Source: Selenomonadales bacterium (lineage in GTDB: Bacteria; Bacillota; Negativicutes; Sporomusales; UBA7701). Taken from it: a stretch of DNA of 64,000 nucleotides. This document shows positions 42,550 through 52,079 of this stretch, piece by piece. Location: contig JARKPR010000030.1 of NCBI GenBank assembly GCA_029975165.1, forward strand, positions 1-64,000, in the 5' to 3' direction. Under the pieces are notes generated by a model that saw only the letters and a program-made list of their open reading frames with translations, had not been told where the DNA came from and did no database searches. Every line of letters starts with the position of its first letter. Position 1 is the stretch's first letter. Both the position numbers and the translations under genes were made by a program.

Positions 42550-43386
42550 TTATTCTAAAGTACAAACGGCACTCGGACGCCGGATTAGAAGCGCTACCGT
42601 CTCCAGAACCCTAAACAAATGGTTCATTTTCTCTGCGCCCAGATAGCCAGCAGTTAAGTCCTGTCCGACGGCTAAGCTCAGGTTCTTGGCCCCTACTTCC
42701 ACCAGCACGGCCTTTTGCCCCTCGATTACATTTGAGTAATATATGCCGCCGGTTACAAGAGCCTTGATCTGGTCGAGTTCAAGCGTACCCGTATTGCCAT
42801 ATACCCGAATAAGCTTGCCAAATTGTACCGGGCTCACCACCATGGCATAAGCCCCGTAATGCCCGGCACCGGCGAGCTGGTTAACTGCCTTCACTACGTC
42901 AGCCAAACCGCTGCCCGGCTCGTCCCAAGCACCGATCTTCACCTGAGAGCGCCCGGAGGCGGTAAATAAGCCTTCTAGCCCCAGTTCTTTACTGCCGTTG
43001 AAAATCAATGCGTCTTCCTGGGCAGCCACCGCCTCCGCCGCAATGGCCGCAGCGCTGACGTCTACAGGCAAGCCCATTTGCCTGTCGGTTTCAACATCGC
43101 GCCAGGCAATCTTAAAATCGGTATAGAGCTGTGGCAAGGACACCGTTTTCCGGTCACTGGCCTCGACTACGGGGCTTTCCCCTTCCCCCGTCATATCTAC
43201 GCCGGCTGCCCTTTTCCCTTTAAAGATCGAAAAAGGCACGCTATATGCCCCAGCCCCCAGAGGACCAAGCACTTCTACCACGCGACGACCAACCATAGTA
43301 GTCCGCGCGGAGGATATAATCGCCTCGTCAATTCTGTTCCATTCAGACTCCGAAAGGGGGGCGGTCGCCCTATCCAAATAATCCAT
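42550..43386 (-). CDS. Encapsulin shell protein (family 1)
   Basis: A 278-aa HK97-fold shell protein. The start MDYLDRATAPLSESEWNRID is typical, with GRRVVEVLGPLGAG, WRDVETDRQMGLPVD and the C-terminal domain after LFTASGR. It assembles a protein nanocompartment. GGGAGG precedes ATG; 25 nt after its cargo gene. The cargo makes iron storage the likely role. Confidence 0.93.
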   Translation of the reverse strand: MDYLDRATAPLSESEWNRIDEAIISSARTTMVGRRVVEVLGPLGAGAYSVPFSIFKGKRAAGVDMTGEGESPVVEASDRKTVSLPQLYTDFKIAWRDVETDRQMGLPVDVSAAAIAAEAVAAQEDALIFNGSKELGLEGLFTASGRSQVKIGAWDEPGSGLADVVKAVNQLAGAGHYGAYAMVVSPVQFGKLIRVYGNTGTLELDQIKALVTGGIYYSNVIEGQKAVLVEVGAKNLSLAVGQDLTAGYLGAEKMNHLFRVLETVALLIRRPSAVCTLE

Positions 43387-43411
43387 ATGTACTTACCTCC
43401 CTTTTCTAAAC

Positions 43412-43795
43412 TTATTTCTGCCCGAGCAGATTTCCTACCGTGAATGCGGGCTTATCAGCTTTATCCGGTTCTACGGCCTTAGCGGGGCCGCCGGCGGACA
43501 AAGATTCCTTCAGTTCCGCCACTTCCTGTTCACCCTGCTCATACCAGGCTTGTTCGTCGGGAGCCAAAGTTTTCAGCAAGGCCAGAAATTCGCCGGCATG
43601 CACTTTCTCTTCGTCGGCTATGTCTGTCAGCACCGCCTGAGTTAACGGGTCGTCGACCGATTCCGCCAACTGGACATAAAGTTGCACCGCCTCATACTCC
43701 GCAGCAATGAGAAATCGAATGGCGCGAATGATTTCCGGCTTCGTCAGTTTACGTTCCGCCGCCATGCCCGCAAAAGGGTTCCCAAAATCCGGCAT
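43412..43795 (-). CDS. Encapsulated ferritin-like cargo protein
   Basis: A 127-aa EncFtn. Two helices carry the ferroxidase residues (FLIAAEYEAVQLYVQLAE and DIADEEKVHAGEFLALL); each subunit supplies half a site. The C-terminus ends PAFTVGNLLGQK, matching encapsulin cargo-loading peptides (TVGSL-like). The start at MPDFGNPFAG has GGAGGA 7 nt upstream; the frame is open 46 codons further but lacks another ribosome site. Confidence 0.92.
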   Translation of the reverse strand: MPDFGNPFAGMAAERKLTKPEIIRAIRFLIAAEYEAVQLYVQLAESVDDPLTQAVLTDIADEEKVHAGEFLALLKTLAPDEQAWYEQGEQEVAELKESLSAGGPAKAVEPDKADKPAFTVGNLLGQK

Positions 43796-43901
43796 TGATC
43801 GTTCCTCCTGTCGTATAATATTTATACCCTCACCAGGACGCAGGCGGCGGGCGATCTGCCCAAACGCCGTATTACTTACCCCGTCCTGTATCGGCCTTGG
43901 T

Positions 43902-43952
43902 AAATAATGATTATCTAAAAAGAATAATACCATCTTAACGACGATAGAGCAA
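43902..43952 (-). promoter_or_regulatory. Encapsulin operon promoter with Fur-like box
   Basis: Minus strand TTGCTC (43947-43952), 17 bp, TATTAT (43924-43929), followed directly by AGATAATCATTATTT (43902-43916), which resembles the Fur 7-1-7 palindrome. The rest of the 317-bp gap 43796-44112 is AT-rich leader without a gene. Confidence 0.55.
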
Positions 43953-44112
43953 TACTTTATTAGTTTAATAATACTATAATATCATAAATTTGGTTATTTT
44001 GATGCCCCATCAGAAACTGCGCTAAATTGACTGGTGACGTCTTTCAGGGCCAGTGGATATATTATGGCTCGCTCAGGACTATAAATTTCGGTACAGGAAT
44101 TAGATGAGCTGC

Positions 44113-45063
44113 TCACAGCCTGCCGGCCAGCCCCAGGAACTGCAGCGGATACACGAGCAGGAGGTATACCGCGGTGGTCAGGACGAACGCGGCCATGGTG
44201 ATGTGGACGTTGAGGCGCTGCATCTTGACGGCGATCACCGATAATATCGCCGTCGGCGTGCTGGCGGTTATGAGGACGGCGTTCAAGGCGACGGGGTCGC
44301 TGATGACCATCCTGGCGATAGCGTACGTAAGCAGCGGCGTGATGACGAACTTGATCACCGTCATGTCGATGATGCCCAGCCAATACTGCCGCATGGCCCG
44401 GAAGTCGACGGAGAACCCCACGGGGATGAGCGACGTCCAGGCGCCGAAATGCACGAGGGGGTCGAAGATGGCGCCGGCCCACGCCGGCCTGGGGATGCCG
44501 CCGTAATAGAGCGCGGCCCCGGCCAGCAGGCCGAGCGCCGGAAGCTGGTTGCGGCTGAACACGGCCGCTGCGACCGACAGACGCGCGCCGCCGCCCTCGC
44601 CGCCCTTCGCGGCGTACCATTGGGCCACCGGGAAGCAGATAAGGAACAGGTAGAGGGTGCCCAGCAGGGTGATGAGCTGCACGTACGCGAAGCCCGTTTC
44701 CCCGTAGAGGATGTAGGTCGATATCCCTCCCAGTGTAAGGGTGTTGGACATGGTCCCGGCCATGACGTAGCTGCCCTGGTCGAGACTGCTGGCGTATTTG
44801 GCCTTGGCGCGGAAATAGGCGAATATGCCGGGGATAACGCTCATCACGATCCCCAGCACCGGCAGCCAGATAAGCTCGGGGGTAAGCTTCGTCGCCCAGA
44901 AGCCGAGCAGGGCGATCAGCGGGTAGATGAGCAGCACGCTGAAATTCATCATCCGCCGGAAAAAATCATCATCCAGTTTCGTCTGGCGGCGGAATAAGTA
45001 GCCGACCGCCAGCGGCAGCAGCAGATCGATAAAGAAATAGGCTATCTTGGTGCCGAAGTCCAT
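44113..45063 (-). CDS. AEC family (auxin efflux carrier-type) transporter
   Basis: A 316-aa membrane protein with about ten helices, in two halves. PLAVGYLFRR near the N-terminus, GSYVMAGTMSNTLTLGG near residue 100 and ASTPTAILSVIAVKM in the C-terminal half follow the AEC pattern. Substrates in bacteria include malate and other organic acids; not resolvable here. It follows the DUF2007-like gene by 55 nt. Confidence 0.88.
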   Translation of the reverse strand: MDFGTKIAYFFIDLLLPLAVGYLFRRQTKLDDDFFRRMMNFSVLLIYPLIALLGFWATKLTPELIWLPVLGIVMSVIPGIFAYFRAKAKYASSLDQGSYVMAGTMSNTLTLGGISTYILYGETGFAYVQLITLLGTLYLFLICFPVAQWYAAKGGEGGGARLSVAAAVFSRNQLPALGLLAGAALYYGGIPRPAWAGAIFDPLVHFGAWTSLIPVGFSVDFRAMRQYWLGIIDMTVIKFVITPLLTYAIARMVISDPVALNAVLITASTPTAILSVIAVKMQRLNVHITMAAFVLTTAVYLLLVYPLQFLGLAGRL

Positions 45064-45118
45064 GCGGACAAATTCTCCTCCCTTTGCGGCGGCGCCTTGG
45101 CGGGCGGCCGCCGGCGGG

Positions 45119-45355
45119 CTATTCTTCGGCCGGAGGCTGGGTACGGAGGCTGGCGAGGATCTCGGCGATCTCCGCCTCGTGCTCCGGCGGCGCGTATACG
45201 GCCCCCCAGCCTTTCTGGGCCTGGAACAGGCCGTCGTACGCGGCGTCGTAGTAGGACTTGAGAGTGTGGGGGATGCGGCGCTCGGCGAGGATTTCCGCCA
45301 GCAGGTGCGCCTCGAACTGATTCTCCACCACCGCTACCTTCACATAACCTTCCAT
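45119..45355 (-). CDS. DUF2007-like small protein
   Basis: A 78-aa protein starting MEGYVKVAVVENQFEAHLL, with the small alpha-beta fold of DUF2007 putative signal-transducing proteins (AEILAERRIPHTL). GGAGGTCG lies 8 nt before ATG. Possibly co-transcribed with the AEC gene. Confidence 0.7.
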   Translation of the reverse strand: MEGYVKVAVVENQFEAHLLAEILAERRIPHTLKSYYDAAYDGLFQAQKGWGAVYAPPEHEAEIAEILASLRTQPPAEE

Positions 45356-45414
45356 CGTCGCGACCTCCTTCCACATGCATATCATCATTATAACAGAATC
45401 GCCCCTGCAAAGGC

Positions 45415-45445
45415 CAAAAGCCCGCCGAAAATCGGCGGGCTTTGA
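45415..45445 (-). terminator. Terminator of the NlpC/P60 gene
   Basis: AAAGCCCGCCGA and TCGGCGGGCTTT arms around a short loop, with TTTT on the minus strand. Confidence 0.85.
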
Positions 45446-45483
45446 CATAGCGACGCAGCTAGGCGACGTTTATCGGCGGCCGC

Positions 45484-46098
45484 CTAGAAGCGGCGGGAGC
45501 CGATATAATGCTGGGTGTAGTACGCTTCGTCCAACTGCGAAATCGTGACCTGTTTGGCACCCGAGCTGGCGTGGATGAACTTGCCGCCGCCCATGTAGAA
45601 GCCGACATGGGACGCGCCCGGCTTGTAGGTGGTGAAGAAGACCAGGTCGCCGACCCGGAGGTTGGCCTTGTCCACCGGCGTGCCGGCGGCGTATTGCTCG
45701 GCCGCGGTCCGGGGGATGGTTATGCCGTTCTGCTTCATGACGTACTGGGTGAAGCCCGAGCAGTCGAACCCCGACGGAGTCTCGCCGCCCCATACGTAAG
45801 GCACGCCCATGTATTTCTGGGCGGTGACGATCACCGCGCTGCGGTCGGCGCCGGGCGAGGCAGGCGTAGTGCTGCTGCCGAGAACCTTGCCGCCGCCCGC
45901 CCCCCCGTCGGAGGTGCCTAAAAGCTTGCCGAACAGGAGCCCGAGCAGGATGTTCAAAATGCCGCCGCCGGTGCTGCCCCCGTCCTGGCCGAGCAGGTCG
46001 GAAAGCGACGCGGCTTGGGCGACAGTCGCCGGCGCTAGCAGCGTGACGGTCAGCGTCAGCAGCAGGAGCAAAGCGACGGAAAATCTGTGACGACGCAT
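45484..46098 (-). CDS. NlpC/P60 cell-wall peptidase, secreted
   Basis: A 204-aa protein with a signal peptide (FSVALLLLLTLTVTLLAPATVAQA), a Gly/Ser-rich linker (residues 30-75), then an NlpC/P60 domain: catalytic Cys in GFDCSGFTQYV, His in ASHVGFYMG, and the third residue near FIHASS. It cleaves D-gamma-Glu to diamino-acid bonds in peptidoglycan. ATG 46098 has GGAGG 7 nt upstream. Confidence 0.92.
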   Translation of the reverse strand: MRRHRFSVALLLLLTLTVTLLAPATVAQAASLSDLLGQDGGSTGGGILNILLGLLFGKLLGTSDGGAGGGKVLGSSTTPASPGADRSAVIVTAQKYMGVPYVWGGETPSGFDCSGFTQYVMKQNGITIPRTAAEQYAAGTPVDKANLRVGDLVFFTTYKPGASHVGFYMGGGKFIHASSGAKQVTISQLDEAYYTQHYIGSRRF

Positions 46099-46230
46099 AT
46101 ACCGACCTCCTTTATTGACAAAAAATAACGGCCGGCCGCAACCGGCCTGCCTCATTATAACATACGCAAACACATTATGTAAAATACATGATAATCCAAT
46201 TGCTTCTGGCGGCCCGTAAAACCTAGCGGT

Positions 46231-49200
46231 TCAGCATTTCCCGCGCCGGTATTTGGCGGCCAGCGAGGCCAGGCGGGCGGCGAGGCCGTTGTCCCGATAG
46301 CCCGGCGGGCAGCGCCACTCCCAGTTGCCGCCGACCGTCCCCGGCGTGTTCATACGGGCCGACCCGTCCAGCCCCAGCACGTCCTGCATGGGCACGACGG
46401 CCGTCGCCGCGCGGGACGCATAGGCGAGCTCGATCATTCCCCACGCCGGGTCGCCGCCGTCCAGCCAGCGGTCGGCGCATGCCGCCGCCGTCGGGGCGGT
46501 TGCGGCCAGCTCCCGATACCAGCCGAGGGTGGTGTCGTTGTCGTGGGTGCCGGTATAGACGACGCAGTCCGGCCCGCAACTGAGCGGCAGGGGGTCGCCC
46601 TGGCCGTCGCAGGCGAGGGCGAAGTGCAGCACCCTCATGCCGGGAAAGGCGAATTTGCGCCTGAGCGCGACCACATCAGGGGTTATCGTGCCGAGGTCTT
46701 CGGCGATGAGCGGCAGTTGGCCGAGCCGCACCTCGAGGGCGGCGAACAGGGCTGCCCCCGGGCCTTTCAGCCACCGCCCGGTTTCGGCGGTCGTCGCGCT
46801 GGCCGGGACGGCCCAGCAGGCGGCGAAGCCGCGGAAGTGGTCGATGCGGACGACGTCGACCAGCGCCAGCAGGTTGACGAGGCGATCCTGCCACCAACGG
46901 TAACCTTCCCGGGCCATCGCCCGCCAGTCATATAGCGGGTTGCCCCACAGCTGGCCGGTGGCGCTGAAATAGTCGGGCGGCACGCCGGCGACGTCGGTCG
47001 GGTTGCCGGCGGCGTCGAGGCGGAACAGGCGGCGATTGGCCCAGACGTCGCAGGAGGCATGGGCGACGAAGATCGGCAGGTCGCCGATGATCCTCACGCC
47101 GCGCTCGCGGGCGTAGTCGCGGAGCGCGGCCCACTGGCGGCGAAAAACGTACTGCAGGAAAACATGATGGTCGATCTCCGCCGCCAGCAGGCCGGCATAG
47201 CGGGTGAGCGCCGCCGGGTCGCGGCCGGCGATATCGGCCGGCCAGCGCTGCCAGCAATCGTCGCCGAAGTGGCCGGCCAGCGCCATGTAGAGGGCGTAGT
47301 CGTCGAGCCAGGCAGCGTTGGCGTGGCGGAAGGGGGCGTATGGTGCGTCGGGGATGAAGCGGGCGGACGCCAGGCGGAAAAGACTTTCTTTATAGGCGCG
47401 CACGGCGGGATAGTCCACCCGGCCGCCGTCATCGGCCGCCAGGCCGCTGGCCGCGCGGGCGGCGGTGATCTCGTCCGCCGTAATCAACCCTTGGTCCGCC
47501 AACTTGTCGAGGTCGATGAGCAGCGGCTCGGCGGCGAAAGCCGATACGCTCTGGTAGGGTGAGTTGCCGCAACCGACGGGGTTGAGGGGCAGGATCTGCC
47601 AGTAGTCCTGGCCGGCCGCCGCCAGGAAATCGACGAAGGCGCGGGCCTCGGCGCCCAGGTCGCCGCAACCGTGGGCGGACGGCAGCGAAGTGGGATGGAG
47701 GAGGATGCCGCACTCGCCGCGCTCCCGGCCGCCGCCTATGAGCAGGCGGCCGCCGAGCGGCGGGATTGTCACGGCCAAACAGCCTTCGCCGGCAGGCGCC
47801 TCAGCCTCGTCTGCGAGGGCGTCGAACAGCAGGCCGCGGTAGCGGCCGCCGAGGTCGACTTCCACTTTCACCGCCGTCTCGCTGCGGTTGACGAGGACGA
47901 CGGCTATGGTGTCCGTGCCCTCCGCCCAGCGGATAAAGCCGAACACGTCGGGATGGGGGGCGAGCGGCCGCCATTCGCCGCTACGCAGCACGGGATGCGC
48001 GTTGCGCAGGCCGATGACGCGCTTATACCAGGCGGTGAGGGCGGCGTCCTGCCGGCCCCAGGGGAAGGGCCGCCGGTTGAGCGGCTCAGTGTAGCCCTCC
48101 AGCCCGGCTTCGTCGCCGTAATACACGCACGGCACGCCGGGGAAGGTCATCTGCCACAGGGCCAGCAGCTTCAGGCGGCGCACCGCGAGCTCCCGCTCAC
48201 GCTCGCCCAGGCGCTGCCGCCGCTGTTGGCTGTAAGGCAGGCCGGCCGGCTCCTCGTAGCCGCCGAGCAGGGTAAGGATTCTCGGTACGTCGTGGCTGCC
48301 GATGAGGTTGAGCGCGGCGTAAAAATTTTCCCGAGGGTAGTTCTCGTACAAGCTGTACAGCACGGCGGCCGTTGCGGCGGCGTCCTCGCGGCCGAGCAGG
48401 AAATCGAGGGCGGCGCGGCGGAAGGGGTAGTTGGTCGCCGCGTCGAGCTCGTCGCCCCGGAAGTAGCCGCGGAGCTCGCCGTAGCTGACCTTGCGGGACG
48501 CGTCCTCCCATACCTCGCCGATCAGCACCGCTTCGTCGTCCGTTTCCTTCGCCGCCCGCCGCAGCTCGCGGATGAAGGCGTCAGGCAGCTCGTCGGCCAC
48601 GTCCAGCCGCCAGCCGGCGGCCCCCAGGCGCAGCCAGTGCCGTACGACGCTGTCCGGCCCGCGGGCGATGAAGTCCAGGTAGGACGGCTCGAGCTCGTTG
48701 ACGTTCGGCAGGGCGTCGACGCCCCACCACGATTCATAGTCGTCGGGGTGGCGGCGGAAGCGGTACCAGGGATAATACGGGGATGCGGCCGACTGGTAGG
48801 CCCCTGTCCCGGGGTAGCGCCCCTCGCGGTTGAAGTAGATGCTGTCGCTGCCGGTGTGGCTGAAGACGCCGTCGAGGATGACGCGGATGCCGATCGTGCG
48901 GGCGGCGGCGCACAGTTCGCGGAAGGCGGCGTTGTCGCCGAACATGGGGTCGATGTTCAGGTAGTCGGCGGTGTCGTACTTGTGGTTGCTGGCGGCGGCG
49001 AACAACGGGTTGAAGTATATGGCGCCCACGCCCAGCTCCTTGAGATAGGGCAGCTTGGCCATCACGCCGGCGAGGTTGCCGCCGAAGAAGTCGAAGGCGA
49101 GGATGCGGCCTGTCTCCCACTCCCGCACGTAGACGGGATCGTCGTCCCAGTGGGCGTGGATGAGGCTGTGCGGCCCGGTGTTCTTCACCTGGCGGCCAGG

Positions 49201-49653
49201 GTTGCCGTTATAGAAGCGGTCGGGGAAGATCTGGTAGACGACCGCGTCCTTGTACCAGGCGGGGACGGCGGCCGGCAGGTGGACGGTGATCTGGAAGGAG
49301 GGCGGGGCGGCGGCGTACATCGCCCCTTCGCCGCCCAGCTGCCGGGCGTTGTTGCCGTAAAAGTGGGCCGCACCGCCGGCATGGACGACGAAATAATACC
49401 ACACCACCCCCGGCTCGTCGGGAACAGTCAGGGTAGTGCGGTAATACACCCTGTCGGCGGCGCCGTCGCCCGGAGTCATGGGGATGAGCTCCTCGCCCCG
49501 TCCGTCGCGCCAGGTGCGGAGGTAGACCGCTTCCACCGGCCGGCCGGCGGCGACGGCCAGGCTTAGGTCGACCGCCGTGCCGCAGGCCACCGCCCCGAAC
49601 GGGCGGCGGTAAGCGACGAGCTGCGAATTGTGGCAAAGCCAGCCGTACGTCAT
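46231..49653 (-). CDS. GH13 amylase - GH77 4-alpha-glucanotransferase fusion
   Basis: A 1140-aa two-enzyme fusion. Residues 1-130: CBM34-like beta domain. Residues 130-620: GH13 neopullulanase/amylase, nucleophile in GWRLDVADE, acid in LIGEVWE, third acid in IGSHDVPR. Residues 650-1140: MalQ/amylomaltase, with NSPYQSVSAFA, nucleophile in VRIDHFRGF, acid in LIAEDLG, and HDNDTTLGW. The start is ATG 49653 (AGGTGG 5 nt upstream). Last gene of the glycogen operon, 9 nt past glgP. It would hydrolyse and re-join alpha-1,4 glucans released from glycogen. Confidence 0.93.
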   Translation of the reverse strand: MTYGWLCHNSQLVAYRRPFGAVACGTAVDLSLAVAAGRPVEAVYLRTWRDGRGEELIPMTPGDGAADRVYYRTTLTVPDEPGVVWYYFVVHAGGAAHFYGNNARQLGGEGAMYAAAPPSFQITVHLPAAVPAWYKDAVVYQIFPDRFYNGNPGRQVKNTGPHSLIHAHWDDDPVYVREWETGRILAFDFFGGNLAGVMAKLPYLKELGVGAIYFNPLFAAASNHKYDTADYLNIDPMFGDNAAFRELCAAARTIGIRVILDGVFSHTGSDSIYFNREGRYPGTGAYQSAASPYYPWYRFRRHPDDYESWWGVDALPNVNELEPSYLDFIARGPDSVVRHWLRLGAAGWRLDVADELPDAFIRELRRAAKETDDEAVLIGEVWEDASRKVSYGELRGYFRGDELDAATNYPFRRAALDFLLGREDAAATAAVLYSLYENYPRENFYAALNLIGSHDVPRILTLLGGYEEPAGLPYSQQRRQRLGERERELAVRRLKLLALWQMTFPGVPCVYYGDEAGLEGYTEPLNRRPFPWGRQDAALTAWYKRVIGLRNAHPVLRSGEWRPLAPHPDVFGFIRWAEGTDTIAVVLVNRSETAVKVEVDLGGRYRGLLFDALADEAEAPAGEGCLAVTIPPLGGRLLIGGGRERGECGILLHPTSLPSAHGCGDLGAEARAFVDFLAAAGQDYWQILPLNPVGCGNSPYQSVSAFAAEPLLIDLDKLADQGLITADEITAARAASGLAADDGGRVDYPAVRAYKESLFRLASARFIPDAPYAPFRHANAAWLDDYALYMALAGHFGDDCWQRWPADIAGRDPAALTRYAGLLAAEIDHHVFLQYVFRRQWAALRDYARERGVRIIGDLPIFVAHASCDVWANRRLFRLDAAGNPTDVAGVPPDYFSATGQLWGNPLYDWRAMAREGYRWWQDRLVNLLALVDVVRIDHFRGFAACWAVPASATTAETGRWLKGPGAALFAALEVRLGQLPLIAEDLGTITPDVVALRRKFAFPGMRVLHFALACDGQGDPLPLSCGPDCVVYTGTHDNDTTLGWYRELAATAPTAAACADRWLDGGDPAWGMIELAYASRAATAVVPMQDVLGLDGSARMNTPGTVGGNWEWRCPPGYRDNGLAARLASLAAKYRRGKC

Positions 49654-49662
49654 CGCCGCCAC

Positions 49663-52047
49663 CTACCCGTCGACCGGCACCGGCCGGATGTTCCAGATGC
49701 CGACGGCGTATTCGCCGACGGTATGGTCGCTGGAGAACTGCCCGGAACGGGCGATGTTGTTGGCGGCCATCGCCGCCCACTTTCCCCCGTCGCGGTAAAA
49801 GGCGTCGACCTGCGCCTGGGCGTCAAGGTAGGCTTTGAAATCCTCCAGCTCAAAGAAGTCGCCCACGCCGTGGACGAGGTAATCGTAGAGCGGCCGGAAC
49901 TCGTCCGCGCCGCCGGGCAGGCTGCCGTCGACCAGCTTGTCGGTCACCCGCCTGATGCGCGCGTCGTTATTGTAGATATAGCGGGGGTTGCAGCGGCCGT
50001 TGGCGCAGATCTCGATGACCTCCTCCGCCTTCAGCCCGAAGATGATGATATTGTCGTTGCCCACCGCCTCGCGGATCTCGACATTGGCGCCGTCAAGCGT
50101 GCCGACGGTCACCGCCCCGTTCATCATGAACTTCATGTTCCCCGTGCCGGACGCCTCTTTGCTGGCCGTCGAAATCTGCTCGCTGACGTCGGCGGCCGGG
50201 ATGATGAGCTCGGCCAGCGTCACCCCATAGTTCTCCAGGAAAACGACCTTCATCTTGTCGCTGACGTCCGGATCGTTGTTGACGACCGACGCTAGCACGT
50301 TGATGAGCTTGATGACCTTCTTGGCCAGCAGGTAGCTGGGGGCGGCCTTGCCGGCGAAGATGAACGTGCGGGGCACGACGTCGAGATGCGGGTTCTCCTT
50401 GAGGCGGTCGTACAGCTCCATGATCCGCAGCGCGTTGAGGAGTTGCCGCTTGTAGACGTGGATGCGCTTGACGTGGATGTCGAAAATCGAGGCCGGGTCG
50501 AGTTCGAAGCCGTAGCCGTCCTTCACGTATTTGGCCAGCGCCGCCTTCCGCATCTGCTTGATGGCCGTCAGCCGTTCGAGGAAAGCGGCGTCGCGGACGA
50601 AATACAGCAGCCGACTGAGGTCGGTGGGATGGTCGACCCAGCTGGGGCCGACCGTCTCCGTTATCAGCCCGGCCAGCTCGGGGTTGGCCTGCATGAGCCA
50701 GCGGCGGTGGGTGATGCCGTTCGTCTTGTTGTTGAATTTGTAGGGCGTGTATTGGTAGAAGAGCTTCAAACAGTCCTTCTTGAGAATCTCGCTGTGGATT
50801 TTGGCCACGCCGTTGACGCTATGGCTGCCGGCCACCGCCAGGTGGGCCATCTTGACGAACCCGTCGGCGGTGACGGCCATGGCGGCGATGCGGTCCCAAT
50901 CGCCGGGGTAGAAATGCCACAGGTCGCGGCAGAAGCGCTCGTTGATCTCGTGGACGATCTCCCACAGCCGCGGCAGCAGGCTCTGAAAAATGTCGATCGG
51001 CCATTTCTCCAGCGCCTCCGGCATGACGGTGTGGTTGGTGTAGGAGACGGTGTTGGTCGTGATCCGCCAGGCCTCGTCCCAGCCGAGGCCCTCCTCGTCC
51101 ATGAGGATGCGCATCAACTCGGGCACGGCCAGGGCCGGGTGGGTGTCGTTGATGTGGATGGCAACCTTGTCCGGCAGCAGCCGGATGTCGCCATGCTTGC
51201 GCCTTAACGTGCGCAGGATGCTCTGGATGCCGGCCGACACTAGGAAGTACTGCTGCTTGAGCCTGAGCAGCCGGCCCTCGTAGTGGGTGTCGTCGGGGTA
51301 GAGGATCTCGGATATGGCCTCGACGGAATATTTGTACTCGACCGCCTTCAGGTAGTTGCCCTGGTTGAAGGAGGCGAAGTCCATCTCGTCCTCGGTGGGC
51401 TCGGCGCTCCACAGCCGCAGGGTGTTGACGGTGTTGTTGCCGAAACCGAGAACGGGGATGTCGTACGGAACGGCCAGCACCGTCCCGAAGGAATCGCCGA
51501 ACTTGACCCGGACCGCCTTGTCGATTTTGCGGTACTCCCAGATATTGCCGTCCTTCAGCCAGTTGTCCGGTCGCTCCACCTGGTCGCCGCCGACGATTTT
51601 CTGGGCGAACAGGCCGTACTTGTAGCGGATGCCGCAGCCGTGGCCGGGCAGGGCCAGCGCGGCCAGCGAGTCGAGGAAGCAGGCCGCCAGCCTGCCGAGG
51701 CCGCCGTTGCCGAGGCCGGCGTCATGCTCCTGCTCCTCCAGCTCGGCGTAGTCCACCCCGAGTTCGGCCAGCCCCGCCACCCACAGGTCGCGGACGCCCA
51801 TGTTGCGCAGGTAGGTGTCGAGCAGGCGGCCGAGCAGGAACTCGATCGAGAAGTAATAGACCTGTTTCTCGCCTTTGGCGGCGTACTGGCGGTTGGTGCT
51901 GACCCAGCGTTTGCCGATGTAGTCGCGGACGAGGCTGCCGAGGGCGGCGAACTTATTCTGGGCCGAGGCTTCGTCGAGGCTTTTGCCGTGCAGCGCCTGC
52001 AGTCTTTCGATGAATGCAGCTTTGAATTCTTCCTTGTCGGTAAGCAT
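49663..52047 (-). CDS. glgP: Glycogen phosphorylase
   Basis: A 794-aa GT35 enzyme releasing glucose-1-phosphate from glycogen. The PLP-lysine motif EASGTGNMKFMMNGA lies near residue 640; EHDAGLGNGGLGRLAACFLDS is near residue 105. ATG 52047 is chosen for GGGAGGG 6 nt upstream. Confidence 0.96.
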   Translation of the reverse strand: MLTDKEEFKAAFIERLQALHGKSLDEASAQNKFAALGSLVRDYIGKRWVSTNRQYAAKGEKQVYYFSIEFLLGRLLDTYLRNMGVRDLWVAGLAELGVDYAELEEQEHDAGLGNGGLGRLAACFLDSLAALALPGHGCGIRYKYGLFAQKIVGGDQVERPDNWLKDGNIWEYRKIDKAVRVKFGDSFGTVLAVPYDIPVLGFGNNTVNTLRLWSAEPTEDEMDFASFNQGNYLKAVEYKYSVEAISEILYPDDTHYEGRLLRLKQQYFLVSAGIQSILRTLRRKHGDIRLLPDKVAIHINDTHPALAVPELMRILMDEEGLGWDEAWRITTNTVSYTNHTVMPEALEKWPIDIFQSLLPRLWEIVHEINERFCRDLWHFYPGDWDRIAAMAVTADGFVKMAHLAVAGSHSVNGVAKIHSEILKKDCLKLFYQYTPYKFNNKTNGITHRRWLMQANPELAGLITETVGPSWVDHPTDLSRLLYFVRDAAFLERLTAIKQMRKAALAKYVKDGYGFELDPASIFDIHVKRIHVYKRQLLNALRIMELYDRLKENPHLDVVPRTFIFAGKAAPSYLLAKKVIKLINVLASVVNNDPDVSDKMKVVFLENYGVTLAELIIPAADVSEQISTASKEASGTGNMKFMMNGAVTVGTLDGANVEIREAVGNDNIIIFGLKAEEVIEICANGRCNPRYIYNNDARIRRVTDKLVDGSLPGGADEFRPLYDYLVHGVGDFFELEDFKAYLDAQAQVDAFYRDGGKWAAMAANNIARSGQFSSDHTVGEYAVGIWNIRPVPVDG

Positions 52048-52079
52048 TTCTTCCCTCCCCACATAGACAGGCGGCGCCG

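Noticed and set aside
43796-43933. 46-codon N-terminal extension of the ferritin-like cargo
   Set aside because: It is open in frame but crosses the promoter and Fur-like box, and a strong ribosome site marks the internal start at 43795.
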